Of a stretch of DNA of 51,618 bases, positions 17,644-27,048 are shown piece by piece (position 1 is the first letter of the stretch; each line of letters opens with the position of its first letter). The notes beneath the pieces are model-generated. The model saw only the letters and a list, made by a program, of their open reading frames with translations. It did not search any database and was not told the origin of the DNA. Source of the DNA: Spirochaetia bacterium. Its GTDB lineage: Bacteria; Spirochaetota; Spirochaetia; Treponematales; Treponemataceae. Location of the stretch: assembly GCA_022768865.1 (NCBI GenBank), contig JALELH010000004.1:1-51618 (forward strand). The letters run 5' to 3'. A program made the translations under genes and the position numbers.

Positions 17644-19433
17644 AAGCAGGATCCTTCAAGCTGCAATGGCGTATCAAGTTCATCAAAACTGCTTTTATCG
17701 TTGTAGCGGATAATCCTGTAGCTGTAGCCCTGCTCGGCAAGGAACTTCTGCCTGTTTGTTCCAAAATCTTCTTCTACGGAATTTTTTGTAATTAAAGTGA
17801 AGAATCTTGATGTGCGTTCTTTCGGGCGCAGGATTCTGCCTAAGCGCTGAGCTTCTTCCTGGCGGCTGCCAAAGGTTCCGCTCACCTGAATTGCTATGCT
17901 TGCATCGGGCAAATCAATGGCAAAATTTGCAACCTTGCTTACAACAAGCACATGGATTTTTCCTGCACGGAAGTCTGCATAAATTTTATCGCGGTCTGCA
18001 TTTTTGGTCTTGCCCGTAATTATTGGTGCATTAAGTTCCTTTGAAAGTTCGTCAAGCTGGGAAAGGAACTGACCTATTACAAGAATTTTATCTTCCGGAA
18101 ATTTTTCTACAAGTTCCTTTACAACCTGAACCTTTACAGGATTTTCGCTTGCAATGCGGTGCTTTTCTCTTGTAGCCGCAACAGCGTATTCAATTTCTGT
18201 TTCCATCGGCAAACTGAGCCTTACTTCAACACATTCTGCAGTGGCAATCCACTTTGCTTTTTCAAGTTCTTTCCATGGAACATCATAGCGTTTTGGTCCG
18301 ACTAAAGAAAAAACATTTCCTTCGCAGCCGTCTTCACGGACTAAAGTTGCCGTTAAACCAACACGGCGCACGGCCTGAATTTCTGCTGCAACACGGAAAA
18401 CAGGAGCAGGCAGCATGTGCACTTCGTCGTAAATAATCAGGCCCCAGTCGTTTTTCCTGAAAAGTTCAAAATGAGGATAAGGCCCTGTCTTTTCAGGACG
18501 CCATGTTAAAATCTGATAGGTTGCCACAGTAACAGGGCAGATTGTTTTTGATTCCCCTGTGTATTCAGAAATCTGTTCCTTTGTTAAATCCGTTTTGTCT
18601 AAAAGTTCGTCTATCCACTGATGAACAGCTGTAATGTTGGTAGTTACAATTAAAGTGTTGGTCTTAAGCATGGACATGATTGTCATGCCCACAATAGTTT
18701 TGCCTGCACCGCAGGGAAGGACAATTGTGCCAAAGCCAGTGCCCGGGCCTTTATCCCCGACTAAAGCAGCCGCACCTTCTTTCTGATAATTGCGGATTTC
18801 AAAAGGCTTTCCGCTTAAGGTTGTCTGGCGCAGGTTAATTTCTAAAGGTGCACCGTCTGTAAGGGGAACATCATCCTTAACAGGCCAGCCAAGCTTTAAA
18901 AGATTCTGCTTGACTGTTCCACGGTCTACAAGTAAAAGGCGGAAACAAAATCTTTTTTCATCTTCTGAAAGTTTAACTGTAGGATTTTCCGGTGCCACAT
19001 AATCACATGGAACCAGGTTTTTTCTTGCCGCAGGATTTGCTTCTATCTGCTTAAAAACAAAGGGCGATGTGGAAACAAGGTAAAGGTATTCTTCTTCCTG
19101 TCCATTTTCGTTTACTGCCTTTGGTGCTTCAACTAAACGAAGCTTGCCGAATTTTTCTGCAGTTTCAGAAATCCATACGCCAACTGCCTGCGGTATTTCA
19201 TAGCGTGAAAACTTTTTTAATGTCTCTAAAGCCTGAGCTCCCGTAAAACCTGCACTTGCTGCATTCCACAAAGAAAGGGGAGAAATCTGATATGTATGTA
19301 AATGTTCCGGCGAACGTATAAGTTCAGCAAAAGGAATTAGTGCATTGCGGCATTCTTCTGCCTTTGGCGCATGAACGTCAAGCAAAAGTGTCCTGTCAGA
19401 CTGAACAATAAGCGGATTCTCGGCATTTATCAT
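17640..19433 (-). CDS. XPB/Rad25-family DNA repair helicase
   Basis: Superfamily 2 3'-5' helicase, 597 aa. The N-terminal damage-recognition-like domain spans about 1-200. Motif I is PCGAGKTIVG, motif II is DEVH, motif III is GLTATLVREDG (this also contains the RED triad typical of XPB), and motif VI is QRLGRILRP. It resembles bacterial XPBs found in spirochaetes, actinobacteria and others, which unwind damaged DNA. The promoter lies in the end of mgtC and gives a near-leaderless mRNA. It is followed directly by its associated protein. Confidence 0.95.
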   Translation of the reverse strand: MINAENPLIVQSDRTLLLDVHAPKAEECRNALIPFAELIRSPEHLHTYQISPLSLWNAASAGFTGAQALETLKKFSRYEIPQAVGVWISETAEKFGKLRLVEAPKAVNENGQEEEYLYLVSTSPFVFKQIEANPAARKNLVPCDYVAPENPTVKLSEDEKRFCFRLLLVDRGTVKQNLLKLGWPVKDDVPLTDGAPLEINLRQTTLSGKPFEIRNYQKEGAAALVGDKGPGTGFGTIVLPCGAGKTIVGMTIMSMLKTNTLIVTTNITAVHQWIDELLDKTDLTKEQISEYTGESKTICPVTVATYQILTWRPEKTGPYPHFELFRKNDWGLIIYDEVHMLPAPVFRVAAEIQAVRRVGLTATLVREDGCEGNVFSLVGPKRYDVPWKELEKAKWIATAECVEVRLSLPMETEIEYAVAATREKHRIASENPVKVQVVKELVEKFPEDKILVIGQFLSQLDELSKELNAPIITGKTKNADRDKIYADFRAGKIHVLVVSKVANFAIDLPDASIAIQVSGTFGSRQEEAQRLGRILRPKERTSRFFTLITKNSVEEDFGTNRQKFLAEQGYSYRIIRYNDKSSFDELDTPLQLEGSCL

Positions 19434-19441
19434 AATCTACT

Positions 19442-19470
19442 ATTATATAGACAATTTAAGAAGTCTACAA
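19442..19470 (-). promoter_or_regulatory. XPB operon promoter, leaderless
   Basis: On the minus strand TTGTAG (19465-19470), 17-nt spacer, TATAAT (19442-19447). Eight bases separate the -10 from the ATG at 19433, and there is no ribosome site. The -35 abuts the mgtC stop codon. Confidence 0.6.
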
Positions 19471-20151
19471 TCAATCTGTAACGGAAAATTCTGTAAGCGA
19501 ACCAAGCTTTTGAAGCTGCTCAATAAGCGGTGTGTAAATTGTTCCTGCAGGAGATTTGATTGTATAATGAAGAAAAGTCTGCTTGGAAATTATTACGCGG
19601 CTCATGTTCATGTCGTTGATTATAAGCCCGTGTTTTTCTATGGCTTTTCTGATTTGTTTCAAATCAAGGTTGTCGCCTTCATAGCAAAGGTGGATTGTCT
19701 TGCTTTTTGCAGCAGGAAACCATTTTGATTCAAGTTTTTCAAGGCCAACAAGAAGAACAAGAACCAGGAAAAGCGCAACTCCAACCTGAATGTATAAACC
19801 GGCTCCTATGGCAAGGCCCATGGAAGCGGCAGTCCAGATTACGGCTGCAGAAGTCAGACCGCGGATATTTAAACCTGTTTTCATAATGGCACCACCGCCA
19901 AGAAAACCTATGCCGCTTATAACACCGGAAGCAATTCTTGTAGGGTCTCCCCTGCCTGCAGGTATCTGGGCTGTAGCCGTAGCCATAAATGAAGAAAGCA
20001 AGGAAAGCAAGGTAGAAGAAACGCAGATAAGCACAAGGGTCATAAGTCCTACAGCGTGATTGTGGGTTTTCCTTTCAAGTCCAAGGAAAAATCCGCAGAG
20101 AACTGCAAGAAGAAGTTTAATTATGCTTTCTTCAATAAAATCCAAATCCAT
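19471..20151 (-). CDS. MgtC/SapB-family membrane protein
   Basis: 226 aa. The N-terminal membrane domain has about four to five helices with the family signatures GFFLGLERKTHNHAVGLMT, DPTRIASGVISGIGFLGGG and GLTSAAVIWTAASMG. The C-terminal cytosolic domain (about 145-226) has an ACT-like alternation of strands and helices. MgtC proteins modulate P-type ATPase or F-ATPase function and magnesium homeostasis in pathogens; the role here is inferred. It lies 15 bp after the unknown gene ending at 20167, so the two may be co-transcribed. Confidence 0.9.
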   Translation of the reverse strand: MDLDFIEESIIKLLLAVLCGFFLGLERKTHNHAVGLMTLVLICVSSTLLSLLSSFMATATAQIPAGRGDPTRIASGVISGIGFLGGGAIMKTGLNIRGLTSAAVIWTAASMGLAIGAGLYIQVGVALFLVLVLLVGLEKLESKWFPAAKSKTIHLCYEGDNLDLKQIRKAIEKHGLIINDMNMSRVIISKQTFLHYTIKSPAGTIYTPLIEQLQKLGSLTEFSVTD

Positions 20152-20166
20152 AGTTTTCTTCCCGTC

Positions 20167-20991
20167 TTACTTTCTGAAAAATCCGAATCTCTTTTTTGGT
20201 TCAGTCTTTTCCTTGGGTTTTTCTACCGGACTTACCCATGCAACGCCGTTCCTTTCTGAAGAATCCGGTGAAACATAGGAATCAAGAAAAGAAGCAACCC
20301 ATCTGCCTGTTTCATCGTCACGGCGGAATCCTTCCATGGAACTGTCTCCCCGGGCTATGATAACGTCAACAAAAATAGAATCGCTGCAGACCGCTGCCAT
20401 GTTTTCTGCAAAAGAAGCAAAAGCCGCTGCCCCCGCTGCAACAAGTGGGGAAGCAATAGGGCTTAAACCGTCTTTTACGGAAGGATTTTTTAAAACATCA
20501 ATTCTGTCCGGCGTTTCCTTTAAAAGGAAAACAAGCCTGCCTTTTCCTTCAGAAGTTTCCCTGCGCTGAAAGGCATTTAAAACTTCAAGAGCCAGATACT
20601 GATAGCCTGCAATCATTTCATCACAGCCGCGGACAATTTCTTCCGAATCCATTTTTTCTGCTTTTGATGCAAACCATTCTTCATCAAAATAAAGAACTGC
20701 TTCATCCATTCTTCCAAAAATCGTGGCAGTCTGCAAAACAAGTGAACGTGCAGACAAAGGAGAAGACTTGTTCCATTCAATGGTGCAGATTCCGCTTTTA
20801 GCTTCCTGCGCCTTTGCTTCTTCGTATGCGGCCTGGTTTGCCTTGCGTTCTGCAATGGTAAGGCGCTTTGTTTCTTCTGAATCTGCAACAGTTCCTGATA
20901 CGATTATATTTCTTCCTGAAAAAGCAATTCCGTCCGTAAAATTGCCGGCTTCAGGCATGTTTTTTCCTGCAATAAGAATAGTTTTAGACAT
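20167..20991 (-). CDS. Conserved hypothetical protein with a Rossmann-like start
   Basis: 274 aa. The first 40 residues (TILIAGKNMPEAGNF then NIIVSGTVADSEETKR) look like a degenerate nucleotide-binding SDR start, but the glycine motif and the YxxxK pair are missing. The middle is helical with an Ala-rich stretch (SPLVAAGAAAFASFAEN). The C-terminus is basic (KPKEKTEPKKRFGFFRK). No signal peptide. Probably a treponemal lineage protein. It has a -10 box six bases before its ATG and a promoter divergent from the gene at 21049. Confidence 0.6.
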   Translation of the reverse strand: MSKTILIAGKNMPEAGNFTDGIAFSGRNIIVSGTVADSEETKRLTIAERKANQAAYEEAKAQEAKSGICTIEWNKSSPLSARSLVLQTATIFGRMDEAVLYFDEEWFASKAEKMDSEEIVRGCDEMIAGYQYLALEVLNAFQRRETSEGKGRLVFLLKETPDRIDVLKNPSVKDGLSPIASPLVAAGAAAFASFAENMAAVCSDSIFVDVIIARGDSSMEGFRRDDETGRWVASFLDSYVSPDSSERNGVAWVSPVEKPKEKTEPKKRFGFFRK

Positions 20992-20997
20992 GCCATA

Positions 20998-21040
20998 AGT
21001 ATAGCATAAATTTGAATTTTTTCACTATGCGTGTTATGCT
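20998..21040. promoter_or_regulatory. Divergent, apparently leaderless promoter pair
   Basis: Minus strand: TATACT (20998-21003) six bases before the ATG at 20991. Plus strand: TTGAAT (21012-21017), 17-nt spacer, TATGCT (21035-21040), eight bases before the ATG at 21049. The two promoters face away from each other within about 40 bp and may compete or share an operator. Confidence 0.5.
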
Positions 21041-21048
21041 TTTTTCTA

Positions 21049-22029
21049 ATGAAGTCTATTCTATTATCTACTATTAAAGTAATTATTTCACACCTGCTTG
21101 CCCTGCTTATCATAAGCATTCTTGGAGCAGTGCTCTACATGATTTACAGCATGTGCTCTACTTTAGTTGCAGGCCAGGGCTTTTCTGCATTTAACCTTGC
21201 CTTCTTTATTCAGGGATTCTTTTTAACGCTGCCAGTTGTTTTTTCCTTAAGTGCTGCTTTCGTTGCTTTTTACGCCATAAGGAACAAAGAAATTTCTACA
21301 GTTGCTTTAGGCATTTTTGCAATTCTATTTACGGCAGTATGGATTTTTGCACAGCCTGCCTTTATAAAAGCGGGAATCCAGAAAGCAAAAAAATCTTCCT
21401 ACATAATTGAACGGGAACCGCTTTCAACAGGCTATTTCAGAAACGTGACAGACAGATACGTTTTTTATTATTCTTCAGTAGATAAAGAAAACCTTGCATC
21501 AGGCATCTGCATAGACAAAGGTTCAGTTTCCGGCAACGTCTATACTTTCAAAGATGTAGAACTTGCAGACTCAGCTTCCACTTTTACGGATTCCCTGATT
21601 CAGTCTTCCATTGACATCCCGTCAGTAACAAAAATTTCCATGCACGGAATCAACAGATACATCGGCGTAATTACCCTTGCCTGCGCCGGCACAAAAACTG
21701 AATGGCTCATGTTTTCTTCCCTTGGACTTCTTCTTGTTTCCCTTGTCTTTATGCGCAGATTTTCAAAATGGAGGTTCATCAATGTGGTCATAATTCTTTC
21801 TGCTTCCATTTTTGCCATCATGATGAACGTAAACACCCTTTCTTACGGAAAGCTATATTTTTTAACTGAAAGATTGAATTCTAAATTTACATTTGTTCCC
21901 GGCAATGCAAATTTCATTCTTTTTGCCATTAACATAATTTTTTCTGCACTTTTCCTTGTCCTTGGTTTAATTACAGATTCTAAAAATGCAGACAATGATA
22001 CCATCACCGGAACATTCGGAGACGACTAA
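21049..22029 (+). CDS. Integral membrane protein of unknown function
   Basis: 326 aa from the ATG at 21049 (a GTG at 21031 would fall in the promoter). About six transmembrane helices: three near the N-terminus (to about 110) and three after residue 215. They flank a soluble loop (about 125-205) that contains YVFYYSSV and is rich in Ser/Asp. The arrangement of helices around one large extracytoplasmic loop recalls LptF/LptG-type permease subunits, but I see no decisive motif. The stop overlaps the start of the next gene (TAATG), so the two are coupled and probably form a complex. Confidence 0.6.
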   Translation: MKSILLSTIKVIISHLLALLIISILGAVLYMIYSMCSTLVAGQGFSAFNLAFFIQGFFLTLPVVFSLSAAFVAFYAIRNKEISTVALGIFAILFTAVWIFAQPAFIKAGIQKAKKSSYIIEREPLSTGYFRNVTDRYVFYYSSVDKENLASGICIDKGSVSGNVYTFKDVELADSASTFTDSLIQSSIDIPSVTKISMHGINRYIGVITLACAGTKTEWLMFSSLGLLLVSLVFMRRFSKWRFINVVIILSASIFAIMMNVNTLSYGKLYFLTERLNSKFTFVPGNANFILFAINIIFSALFLVLGLITDSKNADNDTITGTFGDD

Positions 22030-23930
22030 TGAAAAAACCTGTAATCATACTTTTAATCTATGCCCTTCTTACATACCTTTTGATTTTGCTGGGAGTCTAT
22101 GCCTTCCATGATTTGCCTGAACTTATAAAGGGCACGGAAAGAACCTACAGACTGACAGCTACAACACTTGGCTTTCTGACACTTTTGCCGCCAGTAGTTT
22201 TAAGCGGTTTTGCCGTTGCCTGTGCCGTAACATGGAAAAAATCTGACAGCATAAAGCGCAGCCGTTTTTCACAGGGAATGTTTGACAGGTTTAAAACCGT
22301 TTTTATAATTTCCATAATTTTAGTTTTAACCCTTTCCCTTAACGAAGAAGTCTTTATTTCTTCATTTAAGAAAAAACTTAACAGAATAGCAAAGGCACCT
22401 GCTGAACTTGCAGATGCTCTGGAAACTTCAGACAATCTTCTTAAGCAGGGCCATCCATACATTGCGCTTCAGTTTGCAAGAAGGGCCGTAGAAATTGCAC
22501 CAAAAAATCCGGACGCCATTTCCATGCTTAAACTTGTTCAGGATGAAGTAGAAATTGAACACGACAAGGAAGTTTACAGAAAAATTACGGATAAAGAAAA
22601 CCGTGTAGTAAAGCCAATCCACGAAAAGAATTCAGGCTATACCATACTTCAGCTTTTAGAAATGTCTAAGGAAGCAGCAGAAAAAAAGCAGTGGTTTAAT
22701 GCACACTATTATGCAAGCCTTGCCGTTGATGCCTGCGACGGAACAAATACAAATTTACAGGCAGCAACAGAAGCCGCAAACTTTGCATGGAAACAGCTTA
22801 ACCTTCCCGTAGAATTTGATAATTCTGCAGAAATGGACTATTACAAAACAAAGCGAGAAGGATACAAGGCATTTACAAGCGGAGACACTTTAAAATCCTA
22901 TTACATCTTTTTAGGACTTGCCAATTCAGACATAGAAAACTGCACCGATCCGGACGTAATACGTTTTTTTGAACTTTCAAAAGAAGACGTAGAAAACAAT
23001 TACTTCTTTCTTGACGAAACGGAAAACATGAAGGAACTTGCCGACAGCAGCAACATTTACTTCAGCCTGGACTATCCTAACGGCACAAGAAATGTTTTTT
23101 ACATCGGCAAGGCAATGAGCATTAAGCGCGACGGAAGCCTTGTACGCTACCTTGAAAATATGAACGTAATTCATTACGACGCTGGCGGAAATTTCAGATA
23201 CTCTTTTTCAGTACCTTATGCAAAGGTTTCTGCACAGCCTGTTTCTGAATTTAACCCTAAGTATCATGCAGTTCTTGGAATAAACCCGAAAATGAAAAGC
23301 GTGCCTGTAATTATTTTACAGTCTGTTGACCGCGTTACGGAAGGAATTATTTCACGCCCGGAATACACTTTTAAAAGAACCGGCATTTCCGATGAGATTT
23401 TATCATCTTTAAAAATGCGCGACCTTTCAGAAGAAAAAAATAATGACAGCATGAATTATTTTGCCAGTGCATCACGTTCTACAACAATGATTCTTCCAAT
23501 GCCTTATTCTGACTTTAACCTTATAAACCAGGCATCTTCCGGTGCAGAAAACATGACGATTTTTGCCTTAAACAGGTTCCTGCCAGATGCAGTTAAATAC
23601 GGATTTTCCAAGGAAGTGTTTACGGAAAACTTTGTCCAGCGTTTAACCTATCCTTTCATTATCTTTATAATGCTTATTTTCTGCGCCTGTCTTGGCTGGA
23701 GTTACAGACTGGATAATCCTAAACAGCTGTTCCACTTCCGCTGGGTTTTGTTTATTCCTGTTCTTGGAACTTTAACCCTGTTTACTTACAGTGCCACAAG
23801 GTATGTCTTTAACATGGCAAACTATGTTTTGGTCGGGCTTTTTGGTTCAATGGCAGTTCTTGCAGCAATTATAATCTATTCAATTATGCTGCTGGGAGTT
23901 TCTTTCCTGTTTGTGTCTAAAAGAGCGTGA
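22029..23930 (+). CDS. Membrane protein with TPR-like middle domain
   Basis: 633 aa. N-terminal helices at about 5-25, 45-65 and 90-105; C-terminal helices at about 535-555, 570-590 and 600-625. Between them, residues 130-270 contain helical pairs of TPR type (LLKQGHPYIALQFARRAVEIAPKNPDAI in part). A beta-rich segment follows (350-440). Translation is coupled to the membrane protein upstream. The pair looks like a lineage-specific envelope complex. No catalytic motif seen. Confidence 0.6.
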   Translation: MKKPVIILLIYALLTYLLILLGVYAFHDLPELIKGTERTYRLTATTLGFLTLLPPVVLSGFAVACAVTWKKSDSIKRSRFSQGMFDRFKTVFIISIILVLTLSLNEEVFISSFKKKLNRIAKAPAELADALETSDNLLKQGHPYIALQFARRAVEIAPKNPDAISMLKLVQDEVEIEHDKEVYRKITDKENRVVKPIHEKNSGYTILQLLEMSKEAAEKKQWFNAHYYASLAVDACDGTNTNLQAATEAANFAWKQLNLPVEFDNSAEMDYYKTKREGYKAFTSGDTLKSYYIFLGLANSDIENCTDPDVIRFFELSKEDVENNYFFLDETENMKELADSSNIYFSLDYPNGTRNVFYIGKAMSIKRDGSLVRYLENMNVIHYDAGGNFRYSFSVPYAKVSAQPVSEFNPKYHAVLGINPKMKSVPVIILQSVDRVTEGIISRPEYTFKRTGISDEILSSLKMRDLSEEKNNDSMNYFASASRSTTMILPMPYSDFNLINQASSGAENMTIFALNRFLPDAVKYGFSKEVFTENFVQRLTYPFIIFIMLIFCACLGWSYRLDNPKQLFHFRWVLFIPVLGTLTLFTYSATRYVFNMANYVLVGLFGSMAVLAAIIIYSIMLLGVSFLFVSKRA

Positions 23931-24031
23931 ATGGAATTTCCATCCTTGGCAATTCCATTCACACGAGTTTTTATTTCATAAAAACTCGTCAGGGCCATTT
24001 TGCTTAACTTAATGTCACGCCATCCTTGGCT
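23927..24031. repeat. Twin perfect hairpins plus repeat family 3 segment, copy 1
   Basis: The first stem, GTGAATGGAATT (23927-23938) with AATTCCATTCAC (23951-23962), includes the stop codon of the upstream gene. The second is ACGAGTTTTTAT (23963-23974) with ATAAAAACTCGT (23978-23989). Then comes a block containing TTTTGCTTAAC and GTCACGCC (23991-24031) that recurs at 38679-38718. The 11-mer CCATCCTTGGC occurs twice (23940-23950 and 24020-24030). It lies between two convergent genes and probably also terminates them. Confidence 0.6.
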
Positions 24032-25315
24032 CTATGCAAACATTTTATCCTTAAGTCCGTCTACGGCACGGATTCTTTCTAAGAGCGGCGGATGATTATA
24101 GTTAAACACAGAATAAATCTTTGGCGGTACAATTTCTGACAGGTTTTCCTTGTTAAGTTTTATAAGTGCCGTAGACAGCGGTGTTCCGCTTCCGCACATT
24201 TCCTTGGAATACCTGTCTGCCTGGAATTCATCCCTGCGGCTTGAAAGGTTTGTAACTAAAGAAAAAATACATCCAAAACCACCAAAAGAAAGGCTGAGCA
24301 GGTAAATGCCAACAAACTTCAATGCGGCAAATCCCTTTTCCGTGCTGAAGCCAAAACCTTCATAAAGGTCATTGTTTTTAATCAGAATGCTAACGGCAAA
24401 CAGCACGGCAAAAACCAGGGGAATGGTAACGAACATTCTTTTTGTAATGTGATGGTGCTTGCAGTGGCCAAGTTCGTGAGCAAGGACGGCCACAACTTCG
24501 TCTACCGTAAGCTGATTTACCAGAGTATCAAAAAGAACAATGCGCTTGTTTTTACCAAGGCCCGTAAAATAGGCGTTGCTGTGGTTGCTTCTTTTTGAAG
24601 CGTCCATAGTAAAAATGCCGCTGGTTTTAAAACCTGTCTTTGCAAAAAGTTCTTCTATCTTAGTCTTTAATTCGCCGTCTTCCAGCGGAACAAATTTATT
24701 AAAAAGCGGTGCAATCCAGATCGGGTAAACGTAACTTAAGCCAAGGGAAATGGCAACGTAAACCAGGCCAAAATACAGCCACCATAGTTTTTCAAAATGG
24801 CCTATAAAGGCAACAGCAATTAAGATCAGCGGCACGGCTATTACCAGTGAAACTAAAGTTTCCTTTATGCCGTCAATTACATACATTTTTAAAGTCATGT
24901 TTGAAAACCCGAATTTCTTTTCTATTTTGAATTCATGGTAAAGGTTAAAGGGAATCATGATAATAAAAGAAGGAATGGCTGATAAAAAAATAAAAAGCAG
25001 GATTGTAAAATAAACATTGCCCGTCCAGTCCCATGCAAGGTTAAAGACCTTAACGTAAAAACCGCAAAGCACTAAAGCAACAGAAAGTGCCAGGCTTACA
25101 GTATTTTGCGGCAGCCAGAAAAAATATTTTGCATTTTCGTAGGCACACACTTCCTTCAGTTTTTCTGATTCTACATAGCCTTTAAGTTCTGCAGGAACTT
25201 CCGTGCCGTGCTTTTTTCTGAATGAAAAGTCAATGAATTCCAAAGCCTGATTAAGCAGAAAATCAAATGCAGTTCCTGCTAAAAATAAAATTACAAAAAT
25301 ATTTAAATAGTTCAT
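24032..25315 (-). CDS. M48-family (Ste24/CAAX protease-like) zinc metallopeptidase
   Basis: 427 aa, the usual Ste24 length. The zinc motif HELGH occurs in VVAVLAHELGHCKHHH, with the third ligand Glu in RRDEFQADRYS. About seven transmembrane helices surround it. The N-terminal SEKLKEVCAYENAKYFF region matches CAAX-prenyl-protease-like M48 proteins. The bacterial role is thought to be membrane protein quality control. It follows pyrC by 21 bp on the same strand and is likely co-transcribed. Confidence 0.93.
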   Translation of the reverse strand: MNYLNIFVILFLAGTAFDFLLNQALEFIDFSFRKKHGTEVPAELKGYVESEKLKEVCAYENAKYFFWLPQNTVSLALSVALVLCGFYVKVFNLAWDWTGNVYFTILLFIFLSAIPSFIIMIPFNLYHEFKIEKKFGFSNMTLKMYVIDGIKETLVSLVIAVPLILIAVAFIGHFEKLWWLYFGLVYVAISLGLSYVYPIWIAPLFNKFVPLEDGELKTKIEELFAKTGFKTSGIFTMDASKRSNHSNAYFTGLGKNKRIVLFDTLVNQLTVDEVVAVLAHELGHCKHHHITKRMFVTIPLVFAVLFAVSILIKNNDLYEGFGFSTEKGFAALKFVGIYLLSLSFGGFGCIFSLVTNLSSRRDEFQADRYSKEMCGSGTPLSTALIKLNKENLSEIVPPKIYSVFNYNHPPLLERIRAVDGLKDKMFA

Positions 25316-25336
25316 TTTTATTCCCCGTTACTTTGA

Positions 25337-26704
25337 TTAATTCTGTTCATTGCTTTCATCGTAGACAATCCTGCCTGCAAGGAATGTCTTTAAAACTTTG
25401 CCTGTAAGTTTCTTTCCTTCTAACGGAGTAAACTTTCCCTTGCTTGCAAAATTTTTTTCGTGGACTACCCATGTTTTTTCTGCATCAAGCAAAACCAGGT
25501 CTGCATCAAAACCTTCCTTTAGCATGCCCTTGTTTTTTAATCCAAGAAGCTGTGCCGGGTTTGCACTCATTAAGCGGGAAAGGTTTTTTAAAGACATTTT
25601 GTTTTCCCTGCAAAGCACTGTGTTGCAGACGGCAAAGGCAGTTTCAATTCCGCTGAAACCAGGTGCTCCGTTTTTCTTGTCTTCTGCCGTGTGGGGTGCA
25701 TGGTCTGTGCCTATGCAGAATGCCTTTCCTTTTTTAAGTGCATCTATTAAAGCAAGGCGGTCGTCTTTTTTTCTTAAAGGCGGATTTACAATGTTAAAGA
25801 TTACGGGTGCTTTTCCGCTTTCAAAATAAATGTGGTGCGGTGTAACTTCAAATGTTACGTTTACGCCTTCCTTTGCTGCATTTTCTGCCGCACGTACGCA
25901 ATGTTCCGTGCTTACATGGCAAAGGTGAATGTGACAGCCTGCAGTTTTGGCAAGGCGCAGGTTTCTGTCTGTTGCAGCATCTTCTGCACAGGCTAAAATT
26001 TCATCTGCCTGGTTTAATAGTGCAACGGCTTTTTTTGCTGCAGCATTTGCTGCCACTGCTTCAGCATTATTTTCATGAATAAGCTTTAATGATTCTGCTC
26101 TTAAAGGCCTTGCACTTGCCGCAAGGAAAGGGTCTTCGCAATGGCAGCTTACAATGATTTTTTTTGCAGCGGCTGTTTTCATTGCTTCAAGCATAATGCT
26201 ACTATCCATTACTTCCTTGCCGTCTTCTGTTATTAAAGGAACAACTTTCGGGTCAAGTTCCTTTAAATGTGCAATTGTTTTGCCGTCAAAGTTTTCTGTA
26301 ATTGACACAGACTGAATTACATTGCACCAGCCGGCTTCTTTTGCTTTTTTATTATTTTCTTCTGCCATTTTCTGGCTTGAACATACCGGGCTTGTGTTAG
26401 GCATAAGGACAACTGTGCCAAAACCGCCTTTAGCAGCAGCGCGGCTTCCTGTAACAATGTCTTCTTTCTGTGTAAGTCCCGGGTCGCGGAAGTGTGCATG
26501 AGTGTCTATAAAGGAAGGCATTAAAACTGCACCGCAGGCATCAATTTTTTTAAGTTCCGGGTTTTCGTTTTTAAGAAGTTCCTTAACAATCTGCTTATTA
26601 GGAAAGCAGTCTATTTTTCCGTTTTTAATGATTATGGCAAAACCTTTTTTGTCCATTGTAGCATCAACAAGGCGTGCGTTATAAATGAGAATTGTATCGT
26701 TCAT
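25337..26704 (-). CDS. pyrC: Dihydroorotase (class I)
   Basis: 455 aa amidohydrolase that closes carbamoyl aspartate to dihydroorotate, step three of pyrimidine synthesis. Metal ligands are visible in DTHAHFRDPG (HxH), and the later His ligands in SCHCEDP and HLCHVSTEHC. The catalytic Asp lies in GTDHAPHT. MPNTSPV is the class I substrate motif. pyrB and pyrI lie about 400 bp upstream on the same strand, across a palindromic repeat. Its -10 is six bases before the ATG. Confidence 0.95.
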   Translation of the reverse strand: MNDTILIYNARLVDATMDKKGFAIIIKNGKIDCFPNKQIVKELLKNENPELKKIDACGAVLMPSFIDTHAHFRDPGLTQKEDIVTGSRAAAKGGFGTVVLMPNTSPVCSSQKMAEENNKKAKEAGWCNVIQSVSITENFDGKTIAHLKELDPKVVPLITEDGKEVMDSSIMLEAMKTAAAKKIIVSCHCEDPFLAASARPLRAESLKLIHENNAEAVAANAAAKKAVALLNQADEILACAEDAATDRNLRLAKTAGCHIHLCHVSTEHCVRAAENAAKEGVNVTFEVTPHHIYFESGKAPVIFNIVNPPLRKKDDRLALIDALKKGKAFCIGTDHAPHTAEDKKNGAPGFSGIETAFAVCNTVLCRENKMSLKNLSRLMSANPAQLLGLKNKGMLKEGFDADLVLLDAEKTWVVHEKNFASKGKFTPLEGKKLTGKVLKTFLAGRIVYDESNEQN

Positions 26705-26710
26705 AATCTG

Positions 26711-26716
26711 ATTATA
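26711..26716 (-). promoter_or_regulatory. -10 box of pyrC, leaderless spacing
   Basis: TATAAT on the minus strand, six bases before the start codon. No good -35 is visible at 16-18 bases; the repeat copy begins about 30 bp further upstream. Confidence 0.45.
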
Positions 26717-26746
26717 TTTTCAAAGGTAAAAAAATGCTATATAAAA

Positions 26747-26845
26747 AAATAAACGACTTACGGCAGAACCGGCCCTGAAAAAAAGGCTTCCGCACTACGT
26801 TTGTGCAGATTTTTTTTCATTGCCGAACCTGCCTCCGTCGTTTAT
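26747..26845 (-). repeat. Palindromic repeat family 1, copy 3
   Basis: The core hairpin is intact but the terminal arms have decayed. The outer stem reads AAATAAACGAC/GTCGTTTATTT, perfectly paired although different in sequence from other copies. The middle stem is CGGC/GCCG where others have CAGG/CCTG. The short frame on the minus strand ends early (stop after about 20 codons). Confidence 0.88.
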
Positions 26846-26895
26846 TTTCAATAAAAACTTTATTTTTCAAATTGTTCTTAATCTTAAATTTTGCT

Positions 26896-27048
26896 CTATT
26901 TTTTATTAAGTATTACAAGGGCAGCAATTACTCCAGGCACCCAGCCGCAGCAGGTAAGCAAAAAAACAATCAGCAAAGAACCGCAGCCCCTGTCATAAAC
27001 AGCAAGTGGCGGAAAAATAATACTAAGCAGGACTCTCCAGACACTCAT
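26896..27048 (-). CDS. YqaE/Pmp3-family small membrane protein
   Basis: 50 aa, found by reading the minus strand: it begins MSVWRVLLSIIFPPLAVY and contains LLTCCGWVPGVIAALVI. The IFPP(L/V)AV, polar turn, second helix with GWxPGxIxA pattern is the hallmark of the Pmp3/YqaE family. These are two-helix membrane proteins linked to stress and membrane potential. An AAGGAG site at 27053-27058 precedes the ATG. It lies 65 bp after pyrI and could share its transcript. Confidence 0.92.
   Translation of the reverse strand: MSVWRVLLSIIFPPLAVYDRGCGSLLIVFLLTCCGWVPGVIAALVILNKK

Noticed and set aside
20167..20991. Calling the gene at 20167 a short-chain dehydrogenase
   Set aside because: The start resembles one but the glycine-rich loop and the Tyr-Lys catalytic pair are missing.
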